Assembly (NCBI GenBank): GCA_039819065.1
Contig: JBCBSS010000118.1
Span: forward strand, 1 to 25,317
Direction: 5' to 3'
DNA: 25,317 nucleotides
DNA from: JBCBSS01 sp039819065
GTDB taxonomy: Bacteria; Bacteroidota; Bacteroidia; Cytophagales; Cyclobacteriaceae
Below, piece by piece: positions 17,038-25,210 of the stretch. Both the position numbers and the translations under genes were made by a program. The notes under the pieces were generated by a model, which ran no database searches, was not told the origin of the DNA, and saw only the letters and a list, made by a program, of their open reading frames with translations. The stretch's first letter is position 1; every line of letters starts with the position of its first letter.

Positions 17038-17168
17038 GAGACTGTCTCAAAAGCCCGTTTTAATGTCATTTCGAATGAAATGAGAAATCTTACTCCCCTG
17101 ATAATCAACGCCTTGAGTCGAGTAAGATTTCTCCCGATGGTCGAAAAGACAGCTTTTGAGACGGCCTC
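17038..17168. repeat. MITE-like element, copy 3 (131 bp)
   Basis: The best-preserved copy. Its ends are GAGACTGTCTCAAAAG (left) and, inverted, GAGGCCGTCTCAAAAG (right), 14 of 16 matching. Inside is a perfect inverted pair GAGAAATCTTACTC/GAGTAAGATTTCTC (17082-17095, 17120-17133). It shares TTAATGTCAT near the left end and GTCGAAAAGA near the right with copy 2. It lies between the membrane hydrolase gene and the GIDE-like gene; no clear target duplication is seen. Confidence 0.85.
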
Positions 17169-17374
17169 TTGCTTATATTTTCTCATCACAGTAGTTATGA
17201 ACAGGTCACCCCTCTGGGGTTAAGAGTCGAATTGAGCCACCTGGCTAAGTATTTCAGCCAGTTAATTGTCATTTATGATTCTTATGGGGAAGTGATTAAT
17301 TGTGTTTTAATTAAGAGGGAGATAAGGCATTAGCACCAATAAAATGACATACGATTTTAAGTCCAAAACTTGTT

Positions 17375-18043
17375 CTACGCACTGAATTGGTCACTGATCA
17401 GTAGCGGTTCATCGAAGTCTCCGCGCATAACAAATACTGGCTCTCCCTGCCTGGGTCGGTGCCAGTAGCCCTTACCAGTTACTGATATACTCTCTCCTAT
17501 TCCTATACTGCTTTCCCTGAAAATCAGGTTTTTTTTAAGACGGAAAACGTCCCTATGATCTTCATCATGACTTCTTAGGTATTCAATAAAATGCTGAGGA
17601 AGGTTATCAAATTCACGAGACTTGTAAATCTGCTGGTTAACCAAAAGAACATCTTGTGAAAGTCTCGTAACCTTTGCCAAACCTGCTTGATCTTCAAAGT
17701 AGAAATCAATTAAATTCTCTTCTCTTAGTGTCTCGGACTCAGACTCATCTTTCATGAAGTAGTCCAGATCGGTCTTATAAACCTCATGAACCGTAACTTG
17801 ATATAACACACATTTTCTTCTTGATAAAGGTGCTATTAGCATGTTTTCCTGAGGTTTTACCTTGCCTACAACTTTTACTTTTAAATCTTGCTTGGCTTTG
17901 TCAATGGACACAGTCGGTAAAAATTCAACTTCTCTGATTATTTGCTTAGCCCGTCGGTAATAATCTATTAGAAGTTCAATAGCATATATTAAGGCTGATA
18001 TAACAGAAACGATTATCAACCAATATATAGATTCACCGTCCAT
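17375..18043 (-). CDS. GIDE/MUL1-like domain membrane protein
   Basis: A 222-residue protein. Residues 7-26 (YWLIIVSVISALIYAIELLI) form one membrane helix, followed by basic residues (YYRRAK), so the bulk is probably cytoplasmic. The soluble part resembles the GIDE domain (the membrane-spanning E3 ligase MUL1 family and its bacterial relatives): KVVGKVKPQENMLIAPLSRRKCVLYQVTVHE (about 56-86), a stretch of acidic residues, FYFEDQAGLAKV as the next strands, and a C-terminal ISVTGKGYWHRPRQGEPVFVMR. There is no RING finger or other catalytic motif, as is usual for bacterial members, whose function is not established. The start is ATG 18043. It is divergent from the methyltransferase, with about 120 bp between the starts. 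Family assignment rests on remembered pattern rather than a search. Confidence 0.7.
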   Translation of the reverse strand: MDGESIYWLIIVSVISALIYAIELLIDYYRRAKQIIREVEFLPTVSIDKAKQDLKVKVVGKVKPQENMLIAPLSRRKCVLYQVTVHEVYKTDLDYFMKDESESETLREENLIDFYFEDQAGLAKVTRLSQDVLLVNQQIYKSREFDNLPQHFIEYLRSHDEDHRDVFRLKKNLIFRESSIGIGESISVTGKGYWHRPRQGEPVFVMRGDFDEPLLISDQFSA

Positions 18044-18166
18044 ACGTAGTTGTTTCTTGCTTAAAAAGTTGTCGACTGTCTAATTTCATACGGTGTGGAA
18101 ACATTTTGTAACCTCGAAAATGTCATACTAATCTGTATGGCTTTTATTTGCATAAAATGTTTGTCT

Positions 18167-18910
18167 ATGGTTCCAAAAGATAACTTTTCCCAACAAGCTT
18201 CTATCTATGCGCAGTACCGGCCTTCCTATCCCAGTACCCTTTATGAAACCATTCTGAAAGAGGTAAAAGGCTTTAGTAAAGCCTGGGATTGTGCCACAGG
18301 CAATGGTCAGGCGGCCAAGGTACTGGCTCAACATTTCGAAAAAGTATATGCCACGGATATTAGTCAAAAGCAATTAGATCATGCACCGGAGGACAAGCGC
18401 ATTGAATACTTGATCTCACCGGCTGAGCAAACACCTTTTGAAGATGATCAATTCGATCTGGTCACGGTGGCGCAAGCAGTTCATTGGTTTGATCACGAAC
18501 GGTTCAATCAGGAAGTGCAAAGGGTGGCTAAACCCGGAGCTGTGGTAGCTGTTTGGGGTTATGAGCTTTTACGCATTTCACCGGAAATTGACGCTGTAGT
18601 GGATCAATTCTACACTAATGTGGTCGGTGAATACTGGGATCCTGAGCGGGTCTATATCGATGAGCATTATCATACCATACCTTTCCCTTTTGCCGACAGG
18701 GTATATAAAACTTTTGAGTATCAGGCTGAGTGGACGGTTGATATATTGGAAGGCTACCTCAACACCTGGTCAGCGGTTCAGAAATTCATTAGAGAGAATG
18801 GCTACAATCCTGTCGATCATACCATCACATTGGCTAAAACCATCTGGAAACCAGGCGAGCGAAAAGGCATTCGTATCCCTATCTTTATGAAGATGGGCCA
18901 AGTGAAATAA
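18167..18910 (+). CDS. Class I SAM-dependent methyltransferase
   Basis: A 247-residue methyltransferase of the Methyltransf_11 type. The N-terminus KDNFSQQASIYAQYRPSYP is characteristic of this subfamily. Motif I is AWDCATGNGQAAKVLA (about 39-54), motif II VYATDIS with the acidic ribose-binding Asp, then FDLVTVAQAVHWFDHERF (motif IV region) and a C-terminal region with several aromatic residues. It resembles the trans-aconitate methyltransferase-like group, but the acceptor is unknown. An upstream ATG at 18095 would add 24 Cys- and Ile-rich residues that do not belong to the family; I chose ATG 18167 because the family homology starts right after it. It is a monocistronic plus-strand gene between two minus-strand units and converges on the cyclase gene. 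Confidence 0.9.
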   Translation: MVPKDNFSQQASIYAQYRPSYPSTLYETILKEVKGFSKAWDCATGNGQAAKVLAQHFEKVYATDISQKQLDHAPEDKRIEYLISPAEQTPFEDDQFDLVTVAQAVHWFDHERFNQEVQRVAKPGAVVAVWGYELLRISPEIDAVVDQFYTNVVGEYWDPERVYIDEHYHTIPFPFADRVYKTFEYQAEWTVDILEGYLNTWSAVQKFIRENGYNPVDHTITLAKTIWKPGERKGIRIPIFMKMGQVK

Positions 18911-19020
18911 TGCTATAACCATGCAAATCCTCCTTGGTCTTAAAAAAGGTAGACTTTAAGTCAAATAAACATATCCTATGGAATCCTTGGCGTGGTTGGA
19001 TTTAGACAAATAGATGATGT

Positions 19021-20109
19021 TCATTCAAACGTAGTTACCGTATGAATTTTCACCTCTTTCTTTTTTCCTTTAAGTAAAACGCTCCCTAGAGATTCAGAAG
19101 TCGAGAAATCTTCAGTTTCGATGTCTTGAATCAACTTTTCGGAAAGTAGTAAGGCTACATTGAAATTGTTGCATTGGGCCTGAATTCGTGCGGAAGTATT
19201 GATAACATCTCCATGGTAAGCTAATTCTTTTTTGACAAAGCCCACCTCCGCGACCATGAGTGTACCACCATGAAGACCAGCCTTAAACTCAGGATACACA
19301 CCATATTTTTGTATATAATAGTTTCTCCTTGACTGCCGCTGTTGCTCGAATCCAAAAAAAAGCTTAACACAATTACTATTCACAATTCCCTTTTCATAAG
19401 TCCAAGTCAAAACAGCCTCATCTCCCACATACTGGTAAATTTCTGCTTCATACCTGAATACAATCATATTCAGATCATAGAAACAATCTTGAACAAACTG
19501 ACTATACTTGAGATGCCCTAGTCTTTCAGCAATAGTCGTCGAATTTTTCAAATCTAAAAACATGAAGATACGTTCTTCTTCTTTCGGTGTTCGATATCTT
19601 CCTAAGAGTATTTTAATAAATACCCCCTTACCAAACCTTTCAATGGCTATTTTGACTAAGGAAAAAACAAATGAACAGAAAATAATATAGAGCAGAATAG
19701 ACGCAAAACGCTCGTCTCTGAGCCACCATAACCAACCTCCTTCAAAGTTGAGCTCCATACCATTCGCCTGGGCGGCGATCTGTGCAAGTCTAAGTAACCC
19801 AATAGTGATAATAAAGTATATAAACGTCTTTGAAATTAAGCTTGCCCCCAAACTTAGGTTCTTTGATATATGCTTATCAAAAAAGTAATCAATCGTGGCA
19901 TATATTATTCCTAAAACAAAGCCCAACATTATCATGGCCATTAAGTTTGATAGAACCAAGGACCTAGTGCTGCCATTAACCTCAATATTCGGAATTCGAT
20001 CAATACCGAGGTATCTGAAAACAGCAAAAAACCCCAAACAAACTCCCCAGAATAGAACTGATACGGCTACTTGTTGCAGATAATTTTTTACGTATGTAAT
20101 TCTTTTCAT
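19021..20109 (-). CDS. Class III adenylate/guanylate cyclase with four-helix membrane domain
   Basis: 362 residues from ATG 20109; an alternative ATG at 20142 would add 11 residues. The N-terminal half has four hydrophobic helices (VSVLFWGVCLGFFAVFRY, NLMAMIMLGFVLGIIYA, FIYFIITIGLLRLA, ILLYIIFCSFVFSLV). The C-terminal half is a class III cyclase homology domain: RIFMFLDLKNST with the first metal Asp (186), YQYVGDEAVLTW with the second (230), FKAGLHGG, and HGDVINTSARIQ with the transition-state Asn and Arg. The purine-specifying Lys usually found two residues before the [IV]GD motif is Gln, so ATP versus GTP use is uncertain. It is the last gene of the five-gene unit, with a stop-to-start gap of about 40 bp. 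A link to the enzymes upstream is positional inference. Confidence 0.9.
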   Translation of the reverse strand: MKRITYVKNYLQQVAVSVLFWGVCLGFFAVFRYLGIDRIPNIEVNGSTRSLVLSNLMAMIMLGFVLGIIYATIDYFFDKHISKNLSLGASLISKTFIYFIITIGLLRLAQIAAQANGMELNFEGGWLWWLRDERFASILLYIIFCSFVFSLVKIAIERFGKGVFIKILLGRYRTPKEEERIFMFLDLKNSTTIAERLGHLKYSQFVQDCFYDLNMIVFRYEAEIYQYVGDEAVLTWTYEKGIVNSNCVKLFFGFEQQRQSRRNYYIQKYGVYPEFKAGLHGGTLMVAEVGFVKKELAYHGDVINTSARIQAQCNNFNVALLLSEKLIQDIETEDFSTSESLGSVLLKGKKKEVKIHTVTTFE

Positions 20110-20148
20110 GAAGGTTAGTTTTTGAAGAGCCCAATACGGCATTCAGTC

Positions 20149-21732
20149 TCATTGGCGTCCAAAAGATCTACTTGATGCAGATTTGACAGCCCTTTCCCAT
20201 TTGTCGGGAAGAGGTTCTCTTAGTAATTCGCCTGCCTCCAGGTATTCAAACAATTCGCTGTAGTTCTTTATCTCGGTAAAATCTGTTCTTCTTACCCTAT
20301 GCCAGGGTCTTAAGTCATTGGTGCTTTTCAATCCCATTGCACCGATCATTTCAGCTACACTTTCCACCGTACTGTCGTGAAATGTTGAAGTACGTTTAGC
20401 TTTATCGTTTATGTTTAAGGCTTGCATATAATGAGGGTCTTGCGTTGCAACCCCAGTTGGGCATGTATTGGTATTGCACTTCAATGATTGAATACACCCA
20501 ATGGCCATCATCATCCCACGTGCTGAATAGCATAAGTCTGCACCTACCGCAATATTTTTTACAATATCAAACCCTGAAATAATCTTACCACTACAGATAA
20601 TCCGAATCTTAGGCCTTAAGTCAAAACCTGTTAAGGCATTGTGCACAAAAATCAGCGCTTCGGTTAAAGGTGCTCCGATGCTATTAGAAAACTCTAAGGG
20701 AGCAGAACCGGTACCTCCTTCACCACCATCAACCGCAATGTAATCCGGCAAGATACCGGTTTCAACCATGGCCTTGCAAATGGCTAAAAACTCTCTTCGT
20801 TTGCCTACACATAATTTAAAACCAACGGGTTTCCCCTCTGACAGGTCGCGAAGCTGTTTGACGAAAGTCAACAACTGTTTTGGTGAGGAGAAAGCAGCAT
20901 GTGCCGGTGGAGAATTAACATCTTTACCTAGTGGCACATTCCGGATTTCAGCAATCTCATTTGTAACCTTAGCGGCAGGCAATATCCCACCATGACCCGG
21001 TTTTGCTCCTTGAGACAATTTTATTTCAATCATCTTAACACTTTTGTGGGCCGCTTTCTTCTTGAATAAATGAGGGTCAAATTTTCCTTCTAACGTTCTT
21101 GCCCCGAAATAGCCTGTTCCAATTTGCCAAATGAGATCGCCACCATTCGCCAGGTGATGGTTAGTTAATCCTCCTTCTCCGGTGTTTTGAGCAAATCCAC
21201 TATGACTAGCTCCTCTATTTAAGGCTAGAACAGCGTTTTTGCTTAATGCACCATAACTCATCGCTGAAATATTTAATATACTAGCGTTGTAAGGCTGCTT
21301 GCATTCAGGTCCGCCTATAAGCACACGCATCGTTTCCGGTTCGACCTTAACTGGATTCAAGGAATGATTTACCCATTCATAGCCTACTTCGCTTACACTA
21401 TGTCTTGTACCAAAAGGAAGCGTGTCCAGTTGATTTTTAGCGCGTTGATAGACAAGGGATCGTTTCTCGCGTGAAAATGGCACGCCGCTCGAATTAGATT
21501 CTATGAAGTATTGATTGATTTCTGGCCCAATACTCTCCAACAAGTAGCGGAAGTTGCCAATAAGTGGGAAATTCCTTCGGATAGCATGCTTTTTTTGAAT
21601 CATGTCGTACAACCCAATCGAAAAGAGCGGAAATAGTACAACCAGGCTCCAAAGAATAGGAGACCATATAAGCTGGATAAGGGCAATAGATGCAAAGGTC
21701 AGTATGAAAGAAATCAGAAATTGTCTTTTCAT
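20149..21732 (-). CDS. FMN-binding glutamate synthase family protein (GltB-like)
   Basis: 527 residues. A hydrophobic N-terminal region (about 7-42, probably two membrane passes or one long anchor) precedes a GltB-like central domain: ISAMSYGALS (156-164), NTGEGG (183-188), QGAKPGHGGILP (241-252), a DGGEGGTGSAP FMN-phosphate loop (335-345), and a [3Fe-4S] site C413-x5-C419-x4-C424 in the context NTCPTGVATQ. It lacks the glutamine amidotransferase domain of true glutamate synthase, so it is a stand-alone membrane-tethered FMN/Fe-S oxidoreductase whose reaction is not established. Its ATG overlaps the DoxX stop by one base (TAATG), which implies translational coupling with DoxX. Confidence 0.93.
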   Translation of the reverse strand: MKRQFLISFILTFASIALIQLIWSPILWSLVVLFPLFSIGLYDMIQKKHAIRRNFPLIGNFRYLLESIGPEINQYFIESNSSGVPFSREKRSLVYQRAKNQLDTLPFGTRHSVSEVGYEWVNHSLNPVKVEPETMRVLIGGPECKQPYNASILNISAMSYGALSKNAVLALNRGASHSGFAQNTGEGGLTNHHLANGGDLIWQIGTGYFGARTLEGKFDPHLFKKKAAHKSVKMIEIKLSQGAKPGHGGILPAAKVTNEIAEIRNVPLGKDVNSPPAHAAFSSPKQLLTFVKQLRDLSEGKPVGFKLCVGKRREFLAICKAMVETGILPDYIAVDGGEGGTGSAPLEFSNSIGAPLTEALIFVHNALTGFDLRPKIRIICSGKIISGFDIVKNIAVGADLCYSARGMMMAIGCIQSLKCNTNTCPTGVATQDPHYMQALNINDKAKRTSTFHDSTVESVAEMIGAMGLKSTNDLRPWHRVRRTDFTEIKNYSELFEYLEAGELLREPLPDKWERAVKSASSRSFGRQ

Positions 21733-22139
21733 TATTTGAGTGGTTTATTGCGTATGGATCCGAGCTTAGCGTCAAGACTAAAAGCTCCGCCTCCGGTAAA
21801 AAATAAATAGAGGAATACAAAGCAATAGAGCACCGCTAATTCTCCCTGGTTTACAATAGGTAAAAATGACTTGCTAAAGAACACCATGAAGTACGCCACA
21901 GCCATCATTCCACTCAATACAAAAGCGGCCCAGCGCGTAAAGAGTCCCAAGAATAGCATGATACCGCCCAAAAACTCTAAAACCCCTGCTACCAAAATTA
22001 AAATGGAAGGCTCGCCTTGCATCTGAGAAGGTGGGTAACCAAAAAGTTTTTGAGTCCCATGCCAGAATATGAGGAATCCGACAATCATCCTCAATAATGC
22101 CAGCGCCGTAGTATGCCAACTCTTCCAGAAATTTTCCAT
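21732..22139 (-). CDS. DoxX family membrane protein
   Basis: 135 residues from ATG 22139, a small four-helix inner-membrane protein of the DoxX type: ALALLRMIVGFLIFWHGTQKLFGYPP (helix 1 and the GxxKLFG loop), ILVAGVLEFLGGIMLFLGLFTRWAAF, VLSGMMAVAYFMVFF and LAVLYCFVFLYLFFTGGGAFSLDA. DoxX proteins are linked to quinone or thiol redox chemistry in some organisms; here the partner would be the following FMN/Fe-S protein, with which it overlaps by one base (TAATG). An ATG at 22187 would overlap the upstream porin gene by 11 bp and add 16 residues not expected of the family, so I prefer 22139, preceded by an AAGAAG ribosome-binding-like stretch. Confidence 0.92.
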   Translation of the reverse strand: MENFWKSWHTTALALLRMIVGFLIFWHGTQKLFGYPPSQMQGEPSILILVAGVLEFLGGIMLFLGLFTRWAAFVLSGMMAVAYFMVFFSKSFLPIVNQGELAVLYCFVFLYLFFTGGGAFSLDAKLGSIRNKPLK

Positions 22140-22176
22140 CTTCTTTTTTAAAAACCAATAAGCAAGAACCCCGGAA

Positions 22177-23409
22177 TTACAGCTCAAAAACTAAGTCAAG
22201 GGCGAAAATATCCAGATCCGTAAAGCGATCCTCTTCTCCAAAAAAAGATGAGTAGGTCAACTCAGCTCTCACTAATCCGGGAATGAGCTGCCTATATAAG
22301 ACCACATCTATTTCCTGACCGAGAAAATCACCTTCTTCTTCAGAGAAATAGGCATGATAGCCAAGCCACCCACCTATACCCCATGCAATGTTTCGAGATT
22401 CTGCAGTAAAGTAAGGGTTATGTAACCCATCAGCCGGCGGGTCAATAAATACATCAGATATCCGATGTAAACGCTGACCTGTTGAGAGCGGAAATTGATA
22501 GGAAGCGACTCCATTGTCAGAGGTCGCCAATTCATAACCAATACTGAAGATACCAGTCCTTGGAAGAGATACGCCTATCTCTCCATTAATAAGGAAAGCA
22601 TCATATGCTGTTGGGTTGTCACCATATTCACTTTGATAGGCAATTGCAGTTTTATAGGTCAGTGCTGTTCGGTCTTGTGGCAGTTCACTTCGATCGATAG
22701 TGACCCCAAATGTCTGATTGGATTTATCAGGAGCATCATCTTGAAAGTCCAGAAGTTGTGAAAACAAGCCGACCCTTGCCATTTTACTTTTATAAAACGA
22801 AAGCATGAAGGCATGTGAATCACTGCGCCAGTCGCCTACCTCTGCCAGCAGACGATTGATCTGATACATGTAAGCATATTCAAATGATACTCCCTTTTGA
22901 TCGTTTTGTAACTTGCCATAGACGGCATCAAACGTTTGATCGTCCTGACGGGCAGTAACATTGCCAATAAAGCGCTCATCTTCCACGATAGCTGCTTGTC
23001 TTCCAACTTTAAACTGGACTATGGTAGCGTTCAACGTATCGAGATATGATATCCGAAGTTTATTTAATTCAAGTGTTTCAACATCGGTCACGACAGTTCT
23101 TCCTACTTGATCATTCACTCCATCAAAGAATAGATCCGGAGTAATAGCAACGACGCTCTCTCCTTCTACGTAAATCTGAAAACCCTTATAAGATTTAGAT
23201 AGATAGCCGAAATTTGTACCAAAGGTGTAAGCGTTGGAAGCGCTTAAATTTTCATCTTTTGCATACCAGTAGCGTAACCTGCCTTCAAATACAAACTCAC
23301 CTTCATTGATCCTGCTGGTTATTTTATCTTGGGGTTGTTCAGAACCTTCTTGACCGTACCCAGAAACCGCAGTCAATAAAAACACAATCACTATTACATA
23401 CCGATTCAT
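22177..23409 (-). CDS. Alginate-export-family outer-membrane porin
   Basis: 410 residues from ATG 23409. The signal peptide is residues 1-19 (MNRYVIVIVFLLTAVSGYG, then QEGSE). The mature protein is a beta-barrel of alternating strands, with the alginate_exp-family signature in the first third: GEFVFEGRLRYWYA, NFGYLSKSYKGFQIYVEGE, LNKLRISYLDTLNATIVQFKVGRQAAIVEDERFIGNVTARQDDQTFDAV. It ends FALDLVFEL, with a terminal aromatic-hydrophobic strand suited to the BAM machinery. An upstream ATG at 23469 would overlap the hydrolase gene and bury the signal peptide, so I chose 23409. It probably passes a small substrate across the outer membrane for the neighbouring enzymes; alginate itself is not implied, since no alginate genes are present. 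Confidence 0.85.
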   Translation of the reverse strand: MNRYVIVIVFLLTAVSGYGQEGSEQPQDKITSRINEGEFVFEGRLRYWYAKDENLSASNAYTFGTNFGYLSKSYKGFQIYVEGESVVAITPDLFFDGVNDQVGRTVVTDVETLELNKLRISYLDTLNATIVQFKVGRQAAIVEDERFIGNVTARQDDQTFDAVYGKLQNDQKGVSFEYAYMYQINRLLAEVGDWRSDSHAFMLSFYKSKMARVGLFSQLLDFQDDAPDKSNQTFGVTIDRSELPQDRTALTYKTAIAYQSEYGDNPTAYDAFLINGEIGVSLPRTGIFSIGYELATSDNGVASYQFPLSTGQRLHRISDVFIDPPADGLHNPYFTAESRNIAWGIGGWLGYHAYFSEEEGDFLGQEIDVVLYRQLIPGLVRAELTYSSFFGEEDRFTDLDIFALDLVFEL

Positions 23410-23458
23410 GTGCTGACAATAATTAATACAAGAAGTCATAAAATGTAGCCGTGATCGT

Positions 23459-24580
23459 TTAATCGACAATAAGCTTAGGTGGGCGCTTACCTTCGATAAA
23501 ATCCCTGATCGCTACACTAACTTCTTCGGCTGCTTCCGTAGCTGAAAAATGATTAGCCTCAACAAACTGGACGTATCCATCTTTCACGAATTCCGGTGAT
23601 CTTGCATATTCTTCCTCACGCTGTGCAGGATCTTTGGTGGCCTGCAAGAAGAGTATTGGCATAGTCATGTGCTGAACTAAATTTTTCATTCTATGATCAA
23701 GCTCAATATCGAAGCTTGTATTGTAGGTTTTTGCAACCGCCTCAGCTATGCCCTCTGTCCCAAATTCTTTATAGAGTCGATCCATATGCTCAGGAGAGAA
23801 TTGCATTGATACCCATGCCGAATTATAAGTTGCAGTTATCATTATGCCATCTTTGTAATTCTCAGCATGCGCTAAATTTTCATGGGAGGGCCTTGGAAGG
23901 CCATGAGGTTCATTGAATGACTGTTGCATCCTTATCCAGTTAGTCACTCTTTTATTTACTCCCGGGACTGCCATCATATTGTCTGCGATACAACTCCCTC
24001 GGTCATGTGATACCAAATCAAATTTATCCACACCAATTTTGTCCATCAATTTCACCAAGCTCTTCGCAACTCCCTGATGTGTCAAGTCCTGCTTCAGGCT
24101 CTTATCTGATTGGCCGTATCCCAGTTGATCCACTGAAATCACATAATAGTCTTTTGCTAAATCAATCATTTGGTCACGAAACCCCCACCATGATTCAGGG
24201 AATCCGTGAACCATTAAAATAGGTGCCTTATGAGGATAGCCGGCAGTGACAAAATGCCATGTGGAACCTTCAACTTCAACGAACCAGTGAATGCCAAAAA
24301 CATTTTTGCCGAGGAATTCCAGTTCTCCATTTCGATTAAAGGAGCCTTTGGGCGGTTTAGCCGCAGGATAGCGATCCATATCCCGGGTAAATTTGGCCAG
24401 CTCATAAGGTTTGTAGCTGATGGGTACACCAGTACCTACATTCATTAGTTCATCAGGCATGGTGGCAAGAAGATCTCCCTGGTCTTTTTGGGCGAATGCA
24501 GTAATGCTTAATAGGGTTAGTAGTGCAAGAAATAAGTTTGCCTTTCTGCAGAAGCGTGTTAAAACATGTGTCATTTTCAT
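23459..24580 (-). CDS. Exported alpha/beta-hydrolase, epoxide-hydrolase-like
   Basis: 373 residues with a signal peptide (about 1-30, ending SITAFA, then QKDQG), so periplasmic or outer. It has the alpha/beta hydrolase core: HGFPES oxyanion motif (125-130), nucleophile elbow SHDRGS with Asp193, then a cap domain, Asp317 in FLQATKDPA and His344 in EANHFSATE. An Asp nucleophile in an H-D-R-G context points to the epoxide hydrolase/haloalkane dehalogenase branch rather than Ser esterases. The two cap tyrosines of epoxide hydrolases cannot be placed with certainty. It is the first gene of the five-gene unit, with a good promoter 80-110 bp upstream. The ATG could be codon 1 or codon 3 (24574). Confidence 0.92.
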   Translation of the reverse strand: MKMTHVLTRFCRKANLFLALLTLLSITAFAQKDQGDLLATMPDELMNVGTGVPISYKPYELAKFTRDMDRYPAAKPPKGSFNRNGELEFLGKNVFGIHWFVEVEGSTWHFVTAGYPHKAPILMVHGFPESWWGFRDQMIDLAKDYYVISVDQLGYGQSDKSLKQDLTHQGVAKSLVKLMDKIGVDKFDLVSHDRGSCIADNMMAVPGVNKRVTNWIRMQQSFNEPHGLPRPSHENLAHAENYKDGIMITATYNSAWVSMQFSPEHMDRLYKEFGTEGIAEAVAKTYNTSFDIELDHRMKNLVQHMTMPILFLQATKDPAQREEEYARSPEFVKDGYVQFVEANHFSATEAAEEVSVAIRDFIEGKRPPKLIVD

Positions 24581-24659
24581 CGGTTCAAGGTTTAATTAAA
24601 AAAATTTCAAAGCTGGGAGCAATTGATTTTTCACATTCAAGTGTTCCAAAAACTCAAAC

Positions 24660-24690
24660 CAAATCTATATTCGAACGCGCCGTCAATAAA
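24660..24690 (-). promoter_or_regulatory. Promoter of the hydrolase-porin-DoxX-GltB-cyclase unit
   Basis: On minus, TAGATTTG (24660-24667) is an exact match to the Bacteroidota -7 element TAnnTTTG. A TTG within TTTATTG lies about 16 bases upstream, an acceptable but short-spaced -33 element. Transcription would begin near 24650, giving a leader of about 70-75 bases before the hydrolase ATG at 24580. Confidence 0.55.
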
Positions 24691-24739
24691 GGTGAAAAGT
24701 GTCCTTTGTATGGTGAAAATGAGTAGGCAGAAGAGACGG

Positions 24740-25210
24740 CTAAGTACTAATTTCTCTAAATTGGGCAGGGGTGATTCCAGCAATTTTCTTAAAAAATTTT
24801 AAGAAGTTCGTTTCTTCACTAAAACCGCACTCATACGCGGTTTGCTTGATTGGAAGCTTAGACATAACCAATAGCCGTTTCGCTTGAAGTACCACAAAGT
24901 GGTCAATGTATTCCTTGGCAGTTTTATTTGCGAATGATCTAGATAGCGAATTCAGTTGCTTGTATGTGGTATTTAAAAGGTTCGCGTATTCGTTGGCTTT
25001 TCGGGTGTGGACGTAATTTGAGGTAACCAAGTTTTGAAATTTCATAAACTGCCGGTAATCTCCGTTATATGATTTCAATGCATGACTTGCATGTAGTTGT
25101 GCTTTTAATAGAAATACGGTCAACATAGCAGCCACTATATCTTCTTTGATTATGCCAAGCTTGAACGAAAATTCTCTTTTAAGTGCACCTATAAATACAT
25201 CAATATCTCC
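24740..25210 (-). pseudogene. AraC-type regulator, C-terminal part, 5' end broken by inverted repeat
   Basis: The minus frame is open and AraC-like from 25210 to the stop at 24740 (about 156 residues). It starts GDIDVFIGALKREFSFKLG, continues as the linker (EDIVAAMLTVFLLKAQLHAS) and ends with a full double helix-turn-helix DNA-binding domain (SLSRSFANKTAKEYIDHFVVL, LPIKQTAYECGFSEETNFLKFFKK, ITPAQF). Upstream of 25210 homology stops and the frame meets a stop at 25238-25240. There is no ATG at the expected N-terminus; the first in-frame ATG is at 25126. The regulator's sensor half is missing here, because the left arm of a 39-bp inverted repeat (25173-25211) forms its visible edge. It is called broken as seen, but the break is probably an assembly or chimera effect. 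It lies 159 bp upstream of the hydrolase gene. Confidence 0.7.

Noticed and set aside
16936..17223. 95-residue plus-strand open frame
   Set aside because: It spans the GC-rich repeat and the whole MITE-like copy 3, so it is an accident of repeat sequence.
18940..18962. Terminator between the convergent methyltransferase and cyclase genes (GACTTTAAGTC)
   Set aside because: The inverted repeat is very short and AT-rich and is not followed by a T-run on the plus strand.
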